Shown here in pieces: positions 26,214 to 38,013 of a stretch of 64,000 nucleotides of DNA; the stretch's first letter is position 1, and every line of letters begins with the position of its first letter. The position numbers and the translations under genes are program-made. This DNA comes from Pseudobdellovibrionaceae bacterium (lineage in GTDB: Bacteria > Bdellovibrionota > Bdellovibrionia > Bdellovibrionales > UBA1609), in the NCBI GenBank assembly GCA_023954155.1, contig JAMLIO010000007.1, positions 62,001 to 126,000 on the forward strand. Direction: 5' to 3'. Below the pieces are notes generated by a model. That model was not told the origin of the DNA. It searched no databases and worked only from the letters and a program-made list of their open reading frames with translations.

Positions 26214-26588
26214 TTAAGCCTTAGGTCTCTTAGTACCGTATTTAGAACGAGATCTTTTTCTGTTGTTCACACCTTGAGTGTCCAATACTCCACGTACAAC
26301 GTGGTATCTCACACCTGGAAGATCTTTAACACGGCCACCACGAATCAAGATCACACTGTGCTCTTGTAAGTTATGTCCTTCACCAGGAATATAAGAGATC
26401 ACTTCAAAGCCGTTAGACAATCTTACTTTAGCGACTTTTCTCAGTGCCGAGTTTGGCTTCTTAGGAGTTGTTGTATAAACACGAGTACAAACCCCACGTC
26501 TTTGCGGGCAAGACTCAAGAGCTGGAGATGCAGTTTTATTTTTTTGCACTCTTCTTTCTTTTCTAATCAGTTGGTTTATGGTTGGCAT
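26214..26588 (-). CDS. rpsL: Small ribosomal subunit protein uS12
   Basis: 124 residues. Conserved decoding-centre blocks: [20 protein letters not shown], with the Lys of PKKPNS that is the classic streptomycin-resistance position present in wild-type form, and [17 protein letters not shown] with the modifiable Asp-bearing loop. Precedes rpsG by 10 bp. It follows rpoC after a terminator, so it probably has its own promoter in the 26589-26640 region. Confidence 0.97.
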   Translation of the reverse strand: MPTINQLIRKERRVQKNKTASPALESCPQRRGVCTRVYTTTPKKPNSALRKVAKVRLSNGFEVISYIPGEGHNLQEHSVILIRGGRVKDLPGVRYHVVRGVLDTQGVNNRKRSRSKYGTKRPKA

Positions 26589-26641
26589 TCTATCCCTTTC
26601 AACACATTAAATTGCAATTAAGCTTTTTTCCGTCTCTAAAA

Positions 26642-26662
26642 GGCGAAAATTACCTTTTCGCC
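26642..26662 (-). terminator. Intrinsic terminator after rpoC
   Basis: GGCGAAAA (26642-26649) pairs perfectly with TTTTCGCC (26655-26662) around a five-base loop. On the minus strand the stem is followed by TTTTAGAG. It separates the rpoBC message from rpsL. Confidence 0.7.
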
Positions 26663-26712
26663 CTTAATTTAGTCAATCAAAATCCCACTTTTTCTTAAAA
26701 ACCCAGCGTTTT

Positions 26713-26732
26713 AGCCCCTTAATTTAGGGGCT
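26713..26732 (-). terminator. Stem-loop just after rpoC
   Basis: AGCCCCT/AGGGGCT with a six-base loop, 18 bp beyond the rpoC stop. The minus-strand downstream bases are AAAACG, so it lacks a U-tract; it may protect the mRNA 3' end together with the second stem-loop at 26642-26662. Confidence 0.5.
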
Positions 26733-26750
26733 TTACAGCCTTTGCCGTTC

Positions 26751-29700
26751 TTAAGAGTGAGTTTGGGTATGGTGGCCCGTAGAAGCACTTGTCATGCCCC
26801 CTGGAAGCAAAGAGGCAGAGTCCTGCTCTTCTTCCTCTACACGCAGTTTCCAGCGTTTGTAGGCTGGTACACCCGTTCCTGCAGGGATCAAGCGGCCCAT
26901 CAAGATGTTCTCTTTAAGACCTCTTAAATCGTCAACCTGTGATCTGATGGCAGCCTCAGTAAGGACCTTTGTAGTCTCTTGGAAAGACGCCGCAGACAGC
27001 CAGCTCTCGGTACTGAGTGACACTTTGGTGATCCCTAATAATAGGGCATCCGCCGTTGCAGGCTCTTGTCCCGCAGCCACAAGCTCTTCATTTCTTCTTT
27101 CAAAGAGGTACTTCTCTACCACTTCGCCTTTTAAGAATTCAGAGTCACCTGAAGATGTAATTTCAACCTTACGAAGCATCTGTCTTACAATCACTTCGAT
27201 GTGCTTATCGTTAATACCCACACCTTGTAATCTGTAAACCTCTTGAATTTCATTCACTAAGTAAGCTGAAAGTTCCTTATCACCCAACACCTTTAAGATA
27301 TCATGCGGATCAGTAGGTCCATCCATAAGAGCTTCACCCGCTTTTACAAATTCACCTTCACGAACAGCAATATGTTTACCTTTTGGAATTAAGTATTCTT
27401 TAGGTTCACCAATCTCTGGAGTCACAACCACACGTTGTTTACCCTTAACGTCTTTACCGAAGGACACATAACCATCCACTTCAGTAATGATCGCAGCTTC
27501 TTTAGGAGTACGTGCTTCGAAAAGTTCAGCCACACGAGGAAGACCCCCAGTGATGTCTCTGGTTTTCGATGTCTCTCTATGGATTTTTGCAATCACATCA
27601 CCAGCTTGAACTGTGTCGCCGTCATTCACAAGAAGTTGAGCGCCCACAGGAATCACATAACGAGCCTCAATGTCTCTGTTAGGCAATATAATATGGTTAC
27701 CTGCTTCATCTACGATAAATACTGTAGGCTTCACATCAGAAGATTTACTTTCAGAAATCACTTTAGTTGTAAAACCTGTTACAGAATCCAGTTGTTCAGT
27801 CAGAGTAACACCTTCTTCGATACCTTCAAAAGTGATCTGTCCAGATACCTCTGCCACGATAGGGTTAGAGTATGGATCCCATTCACACAAGATGTCATCT
27901 TTCTTAACAAGATCACCATCTTTTACATTGATCACAGCACCGTAAACCACACTTAAACGATCACGCTCACGACCTGTTTCATCAGAAAGCACGATGTATC
28001 CGTTACGGTTCATCGCCGTCAATTTACCGCTCTTGTTAGAAACAGTGATTACACCTTCTAACTTCACAGTACCGTCTAGACGAGCAATATGCACACTTTG
28101 CTCTACGGCACGAGAAGCAGTACCACCCAAGTGGAATGTTCTCATGGTCAACTGTGTACCTGGCTCACCGATAGACTGTGCTGCGATAATACCTACAGTT
28201 TCACCAAGGTTCACCGTAGTACCTCTAGAGAGGTCACGACCATAACACTTCACACAGATTCCACGCTCAGTACGGCAAGTCAGTGCAGAGCGAATCATCA
28301 CTCTTTCCACGTTGGCAGAATCAATTCTTTCAACAGCTTCTTCCACAATCTCTTCCCCAGCAGCTACGATCACTTCGTTGCTGTAAGGATCAATAATGTC
28401 TTCAAGTGCAGTTCTACCTAAAATTCTATCACCTAGTGGCTGAATCACTTCACCACCTTCGATCAATGGACGCACTTCCACACCGTCTTCTGTTCCGCAG
28501 TCGTGCTCAACAACTACAACGTCTTGAGCCACGTCAACTAAACGACGAGTTAAATATCCGGAGTTCGCAGTTTTAAGTGCTGTATCGGCAAGACCTTTAC
28601 GAGCACCGTGGGTAGATGTAAAGTACTGTAACACTGACAAACCTTCACGGAAGTTCGCTACAATTGGAGTTTCAATAATTTCACCTGAAGGTTTCGCCAT
28701 CAGACCACGCATACCCGCAAGCTGACGAATCTGTTGAGTCGAACCTCTGGCACCAGAGTCCGCCATAATATAAATTGAGTTAAAGCTATCGCCCTCAATT
28801 TCTTTACCCTCAACAACGAACTTTTGTTTTTCAAGACGTTTGATCATCTCTTTGGACAACTTATCAGAAGTTTGAGCCCAGATGTCCACCACTTTGTTGT
28901 ATCTTTCACCATCGGTGATTAGACCTTCATCGTACTGGTGTTCAATCTCTGCCACTTCATTTTCAGCAGCTGCAATAAGATCCTTTTTAGTTTCAGGAAT
29001 AATCATATCATCCAGACAGATTGAAATTCCTGCTCGAGTTGAATATTTAAAACCTAATTGCATGATCTTATCTGCAAGAATCGCCGTAGCTTTACCGCCT
29101 GCAAGACGGAACGCTTTATCAATGGTTTCTGCTAATTGTTTTTTACCCAATGTTCTGTTGATCACTTCAAAAGGAACTTCAAGCGGTAAAATATCAGAGA
29201 AGATCGCTCTTCCTACAGAAGTTTCGCGCACTTTACCTTGGATTCTGACCTTACATGCAGATTGTAATTCAATGTGACCAGCTTCGTAAGCGTAAATCGC
29301 CTCAGCCACACTTCCGAACACTTTACCTGTACCTTTGGCTCCAGGACGCACACGAGTCATCCAGTAACAGCCCAGTACGATATCTTGAGATGGGTTGATG
29401 ATCGGCTTACCGTTTGCTGGTGACAAGATGTTATTGGTAGACATCATAAGTACACGAGCTTCAACTTGTGCCTCTAAAGATAGAGGAACGTGAACGGCCA
29501 TTTGGTCACCGTCAAAGTCTGCGTTAAACGCCGTACACACTAAGGGGTGAAGCTGAATCGCTTTTCCTTCATGAAGTACAGGTTCAAAGGCTTGAATACC
29601 AAGTCTATGAAGAGTCGGTGCACGGTTAAGCATCACAGGATGTTCTTTCACACACTCTGATAAGATGTCCCAGACTTCTACTGTTTCTTCTTCAACTAAT

Positions 29701-30896
29701 TTTTTAGCTTGTTTGATTGTAGTTGCAAAACCACGCTCTTCTAATTTGTTATAAATAAATGGTTTAAATAATTCCAAAGCCATTTTCTTCGGAAGACCAC
29801 ATTGGTGAAGCTTTAAGTAAGGACCTACAACGATCACAGAACGACCAGAGTAGTCCACACGCTTACCAAGTAAGTTTTGACGGAAACGACCTTGTTTACC
29901 TTTAAGCATATCACTTAAAGATCTTAATGGACGCTTGTTAGGACCAGTGAAGGTCTTTCCACGACGACCGTTATCAAGTAATGCGTCTACAGCTTCCTGT
30001 AACATTCTTTTTTCGTTACGAATGATGATATCTGGAGCGTTAAGCTCTTTTAATCTCTTCAAACGGTTGTTTCTGTTGATCACACGACGGTAAAGGTCGT
30101 TAAGATCAGACGTAGCAAAACGTCCACCCTCTAGAGGAACTAGAGGTCTTAGATCTGGCGGGATCACAGGAAGGTCTTGTAACATCATCCACTCAGGTTT
30201 GTTTGTAGACTGTTTAAAAGCCTCAACCACTTTAAGTCTTTTAGTTAATTTTTTAATGTTGGCTTCAGACTTTGTTTCTTTTAAATCAATGCGCAGTTTA
30301 CGAGATAAATAATCGCAATCGACCTTTTTCAACATATCTAAAATCGCTTCACCACCAACGGCTGCTTTAAAGTTAGGACCAAAGTCATTTAAAGCATTTT
30401 GGTAAGCCTCTTCACCTAACACGGCACCCTCTTCAAGAGTGGTCTCCATAGGGTCAGTGACGATGTAGGCTTCGCAGTAAAGCACTCTTTCTACGTCTTT
30501 TAAAGATAGACCTAATAAGTTTCCAATACGGCTTGGAAGTGATCTTAAAAACCAAATATGAGCCACTGGACTTGCCAGCTCAATGTGTCCCATTCTTTCA
30601 CGACGCACTTTACTTTGTGTCACTTCAACGCCACACTTTTCGCAAACTACACCACGATACTTCATTCTTTTGTACTTACCGCATAAGCACTCATAATCTT
30701 TAATAGGACCAAAAATCTTCGCACAGAAAAGACCATCTCTTTCTGGCTTAAAGGTTCTATAGTTGATCGTTTCTGGCTTCTTCACTTCCCCAAAAGACCA
30801 CTCACGGATCATTTCAGGTGAAGCTAAAGAGATACGTACAGATTCAAACGCTAGCGGATCTTTGGGTTTATCGAAAAAATTCAATAAGTCTTTCAA
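26751..30896 (-). CDS. rpoC: RNA polymerase beta' subunit
   Basis: 1381 residues. Contains the zinc-binding N-terminus ([22 protein letters not shown]), the catalytic [16 protein letters not shown] with the three Mg-binding Asp, the bridge helix/trigger loop region ([14 protein letters not shown]) and the second zinc site ([16 protein letters not shown]). The start codon read is TTG (30894-30896), preceded by GGAG five bases away; no ATG with a better site is seen. Transcribed 116 bp after rpoB in the same operon. Confidence 0.98.
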   Translation of the reverse strand: MKDLLNFFDKPKDPLAFESVRISLASPEMIREWSFGEVKKPETINYRTFKPERDGLFCAKIFGPIKDYECLCGKYKRMKYRGVVCEKCGVEVTQSKVRRERMGHIELASPVAHIWFLRSLPSRIGNLLGLSLKDVERVLYCEAYIVTDPMETTLEEGAVLGEEAYQNALNDFGPNFKAAVGGEAILDMLKKVDCDYLSRKLRIDLKETKSEANIKKLTKRLKVVEAFKQSTNKPEWMMLQDLPVIPPDLRPLVPLEGGRFATSDLNDLYRRVINRNNRLKRLKELNAPDIIIRNEKRMLQEAVDALLDNGRRGKTFTGPNKRPLRSLSDMLKGKQGRFRQNLLGKRVDYSGRSVIVVGPYLKLHQCGLPKKMALELFKPFIYNKLEERGFATTIKQAKKLVEEETVEVWDILSECVKEHPVMLNRAPTLHRLGIQAFEPVLHEGKAIQLHPLVCTAFNADFDGDQMAVHVPLSLEAQVEARVLMMSTNNILSPANGKPIINPSQDIVLGCYWMTRVRPGAKGTGKVFGSVAEAIYAYEAGHIELQSACKVRIQGKVRETSVGRAIFSDILPLEVPFEVINRTLGKKQLAETIDKAFRLAGGKATAILADKIMQLGFKYSTRAGISICLDDMIIPETKKDLIAAAENEVAEIEHQYDEGLITDGERYNKVVDIWAQTSDKLSKEMIKRLEKQKFVVEGKEIEGDSFNSIYIMADSGARGSTQQIRQLAGMRGLMAKPSGEIIETPIVANFREGLSVLQYFTSTHGARKGLADTALKTANSGYLTRRLVDVAQDVVVVEHDCGTEDGVEVRPLIEGGEVIQPLGDRILGRTALEDIIDPYSNEVIVAAGEEIVEEAVERIDSANVERVMIRSALTCRTERGICVKCYGRDLSRGTTVNLGETVGIIAAQSIGEPGTQLTMRTFHLGGTASRAVEQSVHIARLDGTVKLEGVITVSNKSGKLTAMNRNGYIVLSDETGRERDRLSVVYGAVINVKDGDLVKKDDILCEWDPYSNPIVAEVSGQITFEGIEEGVTLTEQLDSVTGFTTKVISESKSSDVKPTVFIVDEAGNHIILPNRDIEARYVIPVGAQLLVNDGDTVQAGDVIAKIHRETSKTRDITGGLPRVAELFEARTPKEAAIITEVDGYVSFGKDVKGKQRVVVTPEIGEPKEYLIPKGKHIAVREGEFVKAGEALMDGPTDPHDILKVLGDKELSAYLVNEIQEVYRLQGVGINDKHIEVIVRQMLRKVEITSSGDSEFLKGEVVEKYLFERRNEELVAAGQEPATADALLLGITKVSLSTESWLSAASFQETTKVLTEAAIRSQVDDLRGLKENILMGRLIPAGTGVPAYKRWKLRVEEEEQDSASLLPGGMTSASTGHHTQTHS

Positions 30897-31011
30897 AGTT
30901 TACTCCTAATTTAAAATTTTAAAATTCCTTCTAAATTTTAAGGTCAAAACTCTCTTTCAACCTTATGGTCTTAAAGACACCTGCCTTTAAGACCCCATTT
31001 AACATCACCGC

Positions 31012-34000
31012 TTATTGTAATTCCGCTTGCGGTTTATAAGCATTATCGCTGTCTTCGCTTAAGTAGCCTGACTCTTGCATTTCAATGTTTAAAGCCAAAC
31101 TTTGTAGTTCTTTAATAAGAACGTTAAACGATTCTGGTAAGCCTGGTTCTAGAACAAACTCACCTTTAACAATGCTTTCGTACATACGAGTTCTACCTGC
31201 AACGTCATCGGACTTCACAGTTAAGAACTCTTGCAGTGCATACGCAGCACCATAAGCTTCGATGGCCCAAACTTCCATCTCCCCTAGTCTTTGACCACCG
31301 AACTGAGCTTTACCACCCAACGGCTGTTGTGAAACTAGTGAATAAGGACCAATCGAACGAGCATGAATCTTTTCTTCCACTAAATGGTGAAGTTTAAGCA
31401 TGTACATCGTACCCACTGTAACAGGGTTTTCAAATGCTTCACCTGTTCTACCATCGAACAGAATAGACTGACCTGTATCTGGAACACCCGCTCTTCTTAG
31501 AAGTTCTTTGACTTCTTCTTCACGAGCACCGTCAAACACTGGAGTCGCCACATGGATACCGTCTTTTACAGCCGTCAACATTTTCTTTAATGAGCCTTCA
31601 TCAGCAACTTTGATCACTTCAGAAGTTTCTGAATCACCGTAAGCAAATTGTAACTTTTCACGAGCCACTTCTGCATTGAAGTTCTCAAGAACTTCACCGA
31701 TCTGTTTACCTAAGGATCTTGCAGCCCAACCTAAATGAATCTCTAGAATCTGACCGATGTTCATACGAGATGGTACACCCAGTGGGTTTAAAACCATGTC
31801 AACAGGAGTTCCATCAGCTAGGTATGGCATATCTTCTACTGGCACAACTTTAGAGATCACACCTTTGTTACCGTGACGTCCAGCGAACTTGTCTCCGACT
31901 TGCAGTTTACGTTTAATCGCAATGTAAACTTTAACCATCTTGATCACACCAGGAGGAAGCTCGTCACCTTTAAATAGACGATCTTTTTTATCTTCATAAA
32001 CCATCTTGATCGCATCAAGTTGGTTTCTGGCAGAATCTACAATGCGTACAGTCTGTTGCTCAACCTCGGCTTCAAGAGGGATATAGCTTAATAATTCAAA
32101 TGGGATACTTTCTAAGTCCGCATCTGTGATCACTTCGCCTTTTTCTAATAATTTTTTAGAACCGTCTTCGTTTAATAGTTCACCAGTTGTCTTTTGACCG
32201 ACAACAATGGCTTTAAGCTTATCTAAAGCCGAGTTTTTGATGACGTTTTGCTCAATCGCAAAGTCTTTCTCAAGTTTCTTTTTCTTGTCCTCAAGAATAG
32301 TCATCAATCTTTCGTCTTTATCATTCGGCTCACGTGAGTAAACTTGGGCATCAATCACTGTGCCTGTTACACCAGAAGGGACACGCAAAGACGTATCACG
32401 CACATCTCCTGCTTTTTCACCGAAGATGGCTCTTAAAAGTTTTTCTTCAGGAGAAAGTTGAGTTTCACCTTTTGGAGTCACTTTACCCACTAAGATATCA
32501 CCAGGACCTACTTCAGCACCGATGCGAATCACACCACTGCTGTCTAGATCTTTTAGAGCTTCTTCACCCACGTTAGCGATATCACGAGTCAGTTCTTCGC
32601 GGCCCAGTTTCGTGTCTCTGGCCACACACTCAAACTCTTCAATGTGGATAGATGTATAAACATCATCATGAAGAAGTCTTTCAGAAATTAAAATAGAGTC
32701 CTCAAAGTTGTAACCCATCCAAGGCGTGAAAGCGACTAGGATATTTTGTCCTAAAGCCAGTTCACCTAACTCTGTAGATGGACCGTCAGCAATCACGTCC
32801 CCTTTTCTAACCGCATCACCTACAAAAACGATAGGCTTTTGGTTAAAACATGTGTTTTGGTTTGTTCTTTGGTATTTTGTTAAATTGTAAATATCAATGT
32901 TTGCACCTAACTCGCCACCTTTTGCAAAACGACGAACCACGATACGAGACGCATCCACTTCTTCCACAACGCCATCGTTAAGAGCCACAACACTGGTTCC
33001 AGAGTCACGAGCCACTAAACGCTCAACACCAGTTCCTACAAGAGGAGCACGAGAGCGCATTAAAGGCACAGCTTGACGTTGCATGTTTGATCCCATCAAG
33101 GCTCTGTTCGCATCGTCATGCTCTAGGAATGGAATCAAGGAGGCTGCAATAGACACCAACTGACTTGGCGAAACGTCCATTAAACTGACTGTGTTTTTGT
33201 CTACGATTTCGTATTCCCCATCACGACGAATATTTACTTTTTCAGTCGAAATTTCATCAATACCTTCTTGGTCACGAGAAACTTGAGCAATACGATGTCC
33301 AGCTTCTTCTAGTGCAGAAGTGTATTTGATCTCTTTAGAAATTCTACCGTCATTTACATCTCTGTAAGGAGTTTCAATAAAACCATATTTGTTAATACGG
33401 GCATAAGTCGCAAGTGAAGCAATCAAACCAATGTTTGGACCTTCTGGAGTTTCAATCGGACAAATACGACCATAGTGAGTCGGATGCACGTCACGAACTT
33501 CAAATCCAGCACGGTCACGAGTCAAACCACCTGGTCCAAGAGCCGAAAGTCGTCTTTTGTGAGTGATCTCAGATAGCGGGTTTGTCTGGTCCATAAATTG
33601 AGACAACTGACTGGAACCAAAGAACTCTTTCACTACAGCAGAAACTGGTTTTGCATTCACTAAATCATGAGGCATCATGGTTTCGATATCCTGTAAGCTC
33701 ATACGCTCACGAATCGCTCTTTCCATTCTAACCAAACCAATTCTGTATTGGTTTTCTAGCAATTCACCCACAGAGCGCACACGACGGTTACCCAAGTGGT
33801 CAATATCATCCACAACGCCATGACCGTTTTTAAGATCAATCAGTGTTTTTACTGTATTCATGATATCGTTTTTAGTTAATGTTCTGTGTTCAACAGGTGT
33901 TTCTTCAAACGAAGTGTTGAACTTATGGTTGATCTTTAAACGACCCACTTCACTAAGGTCATAAGTTTCAGGGTTAAAGAACAATCTCTCAAAAAAGTGA

Positions 34001-35175
34001 GCCGCAGCATCTAGTGCTGGTGGTTCACCAGGACGAAGTCTTTTGTAAATCTCCATCACAGCTTCTTCAGGAGAGGTTACTTTATCTACTAGTAGAGTGT
34101 TTCTTAAATAAGTACCTACAGATAAGCCATCAAAAAAGATCAATGACAATTCAGAGATCCCTGCATTTGAAGCGATTTCTAAAAGCTCGGCTGAAACTTC
34201 AGAGTTCACATCAGCTAGAATTTCTCCAGTACTCATGTCAATAAGTGGTTTAGCTAAAACTTTTCCACCTAAATCTTCAGGAGCCACTTCGATTCTTTCA
34301 AGTCCTGCTTCTTTTACTTTTTTGATCACGGCACGAGTGATACGACGACCTGCTTTTACAAAAACTTCGCCTGTCTTAGTATCAGTAATATCAGACAAGG
34401 CCTTTTGACCTGCCATCTTTTCGATATTGATATAACGGTAGTACTTTCCTTTTTCATAAACTACTTTATCAACATCATAGAAGTAGTTCAGAAGTTCTTC
34501 TTCACCATAACCAAGGGCTTTAAGAAGAATAGTCACAGGGAATTTTCTGCGACGGTCAATTCTGCAATAAATAAGGTCTTTTTGATCAAACTCAAAATCC
34601 AACCAAGAACCACGGTAAGGAATCACGCGCGCAGAGTAAATGTATTTACCTGTTGCGCTGGCTTTACCACCATCGTGATCAAAGAAGACACCTGGACTTC
34701 TATGCAGCTGACTCACAACCACTCTTTCTGTACCATTGATGATAAAAGAACCATTGGCAGTCATAAGTGGGATTTCACCCAAGTAAACTTCTTGTTCTTT
34801 CACATCACGGATGTTTCTGGCTTCTGTCTCTTCATCAACATCAAAGACAATCAGTCTTAATGTGACTTTCACTGGGGACGCAAAAGTCATCCCTCTTTGA
34901 CGACACTCATCTACATCGTACTTAGGTGGTTCAAGAGTATAACTCACGAACTCAAGGCTCGACGTGTTGTTGAAGTCTGAAATTGGAAATACAGACTTAA
35001 AAACACCATTCAACCCATCACTTCCTCTACGATCTGGATCAGAGTCCTTCTGTAGAAAGTCCTCATAAGACTTCTTTTGCAGTTGAATTAGGTTGGGGAT
35101 CTCAATGACCACTTGGTTTTTAGCAAACGTACGTCTTAGACGTATATTGGATGCTGTTATTGGTTTAATTGCCAT
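31012..35175 (-). CDS. rpoB: RNA polymerase beta subunit
   Basis: 1387 residues. Begins [20 protein letters not shown]. The rifampicin region is intact ([40 protein letters not shown]), as are the active-site blocks [32 protein letters not shown] and [20 protein letters not shown]. With rpoC it forms the catalytic core. It lies 178 bp after rplL behind a hairpin. Confidence 0.98.
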   Translation of the reverse strand: MAIKPITASNIRLRRTFAKNQVVIEIPNLIQLQKKSYEDFLQKDSDPDRRGSDGLNGVFKSVFPISDFNNTSSLEFVSYTLEPPKYDVDECRQRGMTFASPVKVTLRLIVFDVDEETEARNIRDVKEQEVYLGEIPLMTANGSFIINGTERVVVSQLHRSPGVFFDHDGGKASATGKYIYSARVIPYRGSWLDFEFDQKDLIYCRIDRRRKFPVTILLKALGYGEEELLNYFYDVDKVVYEKGKYYRYINIEKMAGQKALSDITDTKTGEVFVKAGRRITRAVIKKVKEAGLERIEVAPEDLGGKVLAKPLIDMSTGEILADVNSEVSAELLEIASNAGISELSLIFFDGLSVGTYLRNTLLVDKVTSPEEAVMEIYKRLRPGEPPALDAAAHFFERLFFNPETYDLSEVGRLKINHKFNTSFEETPVEHRTLTKNDIMNTVKTLIDLKNGHGVVDDIDHLGNRRVRSVGELLENQYRIGLVRMERAIRERMSLQDIETMMPHDLVNAKPVSAVVKEFFGSSQLSQFMDQTNPLSEITHKRRLSALGPGGLTRDRAGFEVRDVHPTHYGRICPIETPEGPNIGLIASLATYARINKYGFIETPYRDVNDGRISKEIKYTSALEEAGHRIAQVSRDQEGIDEISTEKVNIRRDGEYEIVDKNTVSLMDVSPSQLVSIAASLIPFLEHDDANRALMGSNMQRQAVPLMRSRAPLVGTGVERLVARDSGTSVVALNDGVVEEVDASRIVVRRFAKGGELGANIDIYNLTKYQRTNQNTCFNQKPIVFVGDAVRKGDVIADGPSTELGELALGQNILVAFTPWMGYNFEDSILISERLLHDDVYTSIHIEEFECVARDTKLGREELTRDIANVGEEALKDLDSSGVIRIGAEVGPGDILVGKVTPKGETQLSPEEKLLRAIFGEKAGDVRDTSLRVPSGVTGTVIDAQVYSREPNDKDERLMTILEDKKKKLEKDFAIEQNVIKNSALDKLKAIVVGQKTTGELLNEDGSKKLLEKGEVITDADLESIPFELLSYIPLEAEVEQQTVRIVDSARNQLDAIKMVYEDKKDRLFKGDELPPGVIKMVKVYIAIKRKLQVGDKFAGRHGNKGVISKVVPVEDMPYLADGTPVDMVLNPLGVPSRMNIGQILEIHLGWAARSLGKQIGEVLENFNAEVAREKLQFAYGDSETSEVIKVADEGSLKKMLTAVKDGIHVATPVFDGAREEEVKELLRRAGVPDTGQSILFDGRTGEAFENPVTVGTMYMLKLHHLVEEKIHARSIGPYSLVSQQPLGGKAQFGGQRLGEMEVWAIEAYGAAYALQEFLTVKSDDVAGRTRMYESIVKGEFVLEPGLPESFNVLIKELQSLALNIEMQESGYLSEDSDNAYKPQAELQ

Positions 35176-35307
35176 CTTTGATTAGCTCCTAATATGTTCT
35201 TGTTTTTATTTAAATTTTAAAATTTTGGTGATTGCGACTCTATTTTTACCGAACTTAGATTTTTAACTTCTATTTTTGTAATAAAAAATACAATCTCAAA
35301 CACGCGA

Positions 35308-35335
35308 AAAGGCCCCTTCACAAAAAGAGGCCTTT
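35308..35335 (-). terminator. Probable attenuator between rplL and rpoB
   Basis: Minus strand AAAGGCC...GGCCTTT arms (35308-35314 and 35329-35335), extendable inward with CTT/AAG, then TTTTCGCG. It lies 18 bp after the rplL stop. A leaky terminator here is known in other bacteria to lower rpoBC relative to ribosomal protein expression; that role is inferred. Confidence 0.6.
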
Positions 35336-35353
35336 CAAACGAAGTAAAACGAA

Positions 35354-35728
35354 TTACTTAAGTTCTACTTTAGCACCAGCTTTTTCTAATGCTTCTTTAA
35401 CTTTAGCAGCTTCATCTTTAGTTACGCCTTCTTTAACTGGTTTTGGCGCACCTTCAACTAGGTCTTTAGCTTCTTTTAAGCCTAAACCAGTGATAGCACG
35501 AACTTCTTTAATCACGTTAATTTTGTTCGCACCAGCATCAGCTAGGATCACGTCAAATTCAGTTTTCTCTTCAGCAGCAGCCGCAGGAGCTCCGCCAACT
35601 GCAGCTACAGCTACAGGAGCAGCAGCACTTACGCCCCATTTTTCTTCAAGAGTTGAAATCAACTCAGCTAGTTCGATTACAGGAAGGTTAGATAAAAACT
35701 CTACTACTTCTTCTTTATTCATTGCCAT
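35354..35728 (-). CDS. rplL: Large ribosomal subunit protein bL12 (L7/L12)
   Basis: 124 residues. N-terminal dimerisation helices ([20 protein letters not shown]), an Ala/Gly/Pro-rich hinge (~38-52) and the globular C-domain with [20 protein letters not shown] that recruits elongation factors. Follows rplJ by 64 bp. Confidence 0.97.
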   Translation of the reverse strand: MAMNKEEVVEFLSNLPVIELAELISTLEEKWGVSAAAPVAVAAVGGAPAAAAEEKTEFDVILADAGANKINVIKEVRAITGLGLKEAKDLVEGAPKPVKEGVTKDEAAKVKEALEKAGAKVELK

Positions 35729-35792
35729 TTGGAAATCTCCTTTAATTTAAAATTTATTTTTACAGTTTTAATATTTCTTGCAAGAGGGCTTG

Positions 35793-36320
35793 TTAGCCTT
35801 CTTTTTGATTTTTGTAAGCATTTAATACATTCACTAAGCCGCCAGGAACTGCGTTAAGCACACGCACGAACTTGGATGCAGGCGCTTGTAAAGTGCCAAG
35901 TAGTTTTGCGCGAAGTTCGTCTTTTCCAGGCAAAGTTGCTAAGAACTTCATCTTATTCTGGTCAAGAACAGATCCTGACATGACACCAGACTTGAATTTG
36001 AAATTCTCAAATTCTTCGATGCACGCAGAGATCGTTTTCGCAGCGCCACTGGCTTCCTCATAAGCAAACACAAACGCATTTGTACCTACAAGCTTGTCAT
36101 CTAATGCTTCTTTTTCAGCAGGATAATCACTCAGTGCGCGTTTAGCTAAAGTGTTTCTTACCACTTTAAGCTCAGCACCCACAGTACTTAGTTTTTTTCT
36201 AAGTGTAGTGACTTGCTCCACATCCATTCCTTTGTAATCTACAAGGAAAGATGCTTTTGCTTTTCCAAAGCTATCAGAGATGCCTTTTATTAAATCTGCT
36301 TTCTGCTCTTTGTTTAACAA
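35793..36320 (-). CDS. rplJ: Large ribosomal subunit protein uL10
   Basis: 175 residues. It anchors the L12 dimers on the ribosome: the N-terminal rRNA-binding domain (GKAKASFLVDYKGMDVEQVT) and a C-terminal helix for L12 (KFVRVLNAVPGGLVNVLNAY). The start codon is TTG at 36318-36320, seven bases after a perfect AGGAGG; no ATG is near. The 5' leader carries the L10 autoregulatory element. Confidence 0.96.
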   Translation of the reverse strand: MLNKEQKADLIKGISDSFGKAKASFLVDYKGMDVEQVTTLRKKLSTVGAELKVVRNTLAKRALSDYPAEKEALDDKLVGTNAFVFAYEEASGAAKTISACIEEFENFKFKSGVMSGSVLDQNKMKFLATLPGKDELRAKLLGTLQAPASKFVRVLNAVPGGLVNVLNAYKNQKEG

Positions 36321-36440
36321 GTTGCTACCTCCTTTCTCAGGTTTACAGGGTCTTTATGGCGGAGGAACCATTCCTCGGTAGGAAATTAAGCTTTTGTCTT
36401 ACGACGCCAGCACCTACTTTCTTCGGCCTCAAGACCCTTA
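36321..36440 (-). ncRNA. L10 leader (ribosomal protein autoregulatory mRNA element)
   Basis: The minus-strand leader of rplJ reads GTGCTGGCGTCGTAAGAC, then AAGCTTAATTTCCTACCGAG and GGTTCCTCCGCC. These are the landmarks of the L10-(L12)4 binding leader known from many bacteria, by which excess L10 represses rplJL translation. Boundaries are approximate. Confidence 0.75.
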
Positions 36441-36445
36441 AAAAA

Positions 36446-37141
36446 TTATTTTAAATACTCAACCGTATCTACTTTTACTCCAGGACCCATAGTTGATGCG
36501 ACACTAATACCTTTAAAGTAAACGCCTTTACTAGAAGACGGTTTAGCTTTTTGTAAAGCACCAATTAAGGACTTAAAGTTATCAAGTAATTTATCTTTGC
36601 CCATGGATTTACGACCGATAGACGCATGAACTGTTCCTGCTTTGTCCACTCTGAAATCCAGTTTACCCTTCTTTTCAGACTCAACCGCAGCACCTACGTT
36701 CATAGTGACTGTTCCTACTTTAGGGTTAGGCATTAAACCACGAGGACCTAAAACCTTTGCCACTTTCGCTACAGTCGCCATCATATCAGGAGTCGCAAGA
36801 GCTTTATCGAAGTCTAACCAACCACCTTGGATTTTTTCTACTAGGTCGTCAGCGCCAACAAAGTCTGCTCCAGCAGCTTTGGCTTCTTCTTCTTTTGGAC
36901 CTTTAGCAAACACAATCACGCGAACTGTTTTGCCAAGACCATGAGGAAGAGCAACAGCACCACGAACCTGTTGGTCAGATTGTTTTGGATCTACACCCAA
37001 ACGAACTGCAACTTCAATAGACTCATCAAATTTTGCAGTGGCTGTGTCTACAGCTAAAGCCACAGCTTCATCAGAAGTGTATTTTTTTGTTCTATCAACT
37101 TTTGCAAATGAACTTTTTAGTCTTTTACCTAATTTTGCCAT
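36446..37141 (-). CDS. rplA: Large ribosomal subunit protein uL1
   Basis: The ATG at 37141 ([11 protein letters not shown]) follows AAGGAGAAG; the frame opens seven codons earlier at 37162, overlapping rplK. 231 residues, the typical length. Conserved blocks [20 protein letters not shown] and [15 protein letters not shown] form the L1-stalk rRNA-binding fold. L1 commonly represses the rplKA message. Starts 13 bp after the rplK stop. Confidence 0.97.
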   Translation of the reverse strand: MAKLGKRLKSSFAKVDRTKKYTSDEAVALAVDTATAKFDESIEVAVRLGVDPKQSDQQVRGAVALPHGLGKTVRVIVFAKGPKEEEAKAAGADFVGADDLVEKIQGGWLDFDKALATPDMMATVAKVAKVLGPRGLMPNPKVGTVTMNVGAAVESEKKGKLDFRVDKAGTVHASIGRKSMGKDKLLDNFKSLIGALQKAKPSSSKGVYFKGISVASTMGPGVKVDTVEYLK

Positions 37142-37154
37142 CTCACACTTCTCC

Positions 37155-37580
37155 TTACTCAACCACTTCTACGCCCATGCTATTCGCAGTACCTTTGACT
37201 TGCGAAATCGCGGACTCCAAAGAGATTCCATTTAGATCAGGAAGTTTAGTCTTCGCGATCTCTGTCACTTGGGCCATAGTTACTTTGCCAACTTTATCGC
37301 TTTGTGGAGTCTTAGACCCACTCTTCAATTTTGCGGCTTGTTTTAATAACACAGACACAGGCGGTGACTTTGTGATGAAGGTGAACGAGCGATCTGAATA
37401 CACAGTAATAACTACTGGTATAATGGTGTCTCCCATTTGTTGGGTTTTTGCATTGAACTGTTTGCAAAAATCCATAATGTTTACACCTTGTTGCCCGAGC
37501 GCCGGTCCCACGGGTGGCGAAGGATTCGCCTTACCTGCCGGTATCTGTAACTTGATCATTCCAGCTACTTTTTTTGCCAT
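37155..37580 (-). CDS. rplK: Large ribosomal subunit protein uL11
   Basis: 141 residues. Begins [20 protein letters not shown] and contains [20 protein letters not shown] (thiostrepton-region N-domain) and a C-domain ending ANSMGVEV. It is the first gene after the nusG terminator, with a GGAGTGGGAA site and a long structured leader. Confidence 0.97.
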   Translation of the reverse strand: MAKKVAGMIKLQIPAGKANPSPPVGPALGQQGVNIMDFCKQFNAKTQQMGDTIIPVVITVYSDRSFTFITKSPPVSVLLKQAAKLKSGSKTPQSDKVGKVTMAQVTEIAKTKLPDLNGISLESAISQVKGTANSMGVEVVE

Positions 37581-37960
37581 TTCCCACTCCTAGCATTCAC
37601 CTGAAGAATTTCAGGCGAAAAGGTTTAATTTTTCATTTGAGCAATGTTCTTCATCTGTCAAAAAGCACCCATTGTCAAAGGACAAATGAAAAAAAATCAT
37701 AAGATTTCTCATAGATTTTAAGAGCTTAGGCGAGGAGAGAACCTTTAAACTCTAAGCCCTGAGCCAGATCCCTATTCTGAGCCCTGAGATCAGGAGCTCT
37801 TGAGCTCAGAACAGGAATCAGATATCTGGGGCTCAGAATTAAGTTCAGGTGAGGGAGGAAAGGAGTCCGTTTGTTCGAGGTTCTGAGTTTTGTTAAAGAA
37901 CCCCGATTGGGTTTGCTTTTAGACTTTCACTCGAAATATTATGTTACTTTTTCTTTGGAA
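37581..37960 (-). promoter_or_regulatory. Leader/promoter region of rplK with nested inverted repeats
   Basis: About 380 bp between the nusG terminator and rplK with no gene. It holds ATTCTGAGCCC (37774-37784) pairing with GGGCTCAGAAT (37829-37839), enclosing GAGCTC-TT-GAGCTC. GGTTCT...AGAACC arms lie near 37880-37903. Nearer the gene, two TTGACA boxes occur on the minus strand (about 37637 and 37655), which could be -35 elements, but the matching -10 sequences are poor. Contains the rplKAJL promoter by position. Confidence 0.5.
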
Positions 37961-37988
37961 TATAAAAAAACCCAAGGATTCTTGGGTT
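37961..37988 (-). terminator. Intrinsic terminator after nusG
   Basis: Perfect stem AACCCAAG-AATC-CTTGGGTT (37969-37988) followed on the minus strand by a seven-T run, 26 bp after the nusG stop. Confidence 0.92.
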
Positions 37989-38013
37989 TTAACGCCAACC
38001 GTCATTGTGTCGG

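Noticed and set aside
27435-29277. Several plus-strand frames antisense to rpoC
   Set aside because: Shadows of the highly biased rpoC reading frame; no ribosome sites or domains.
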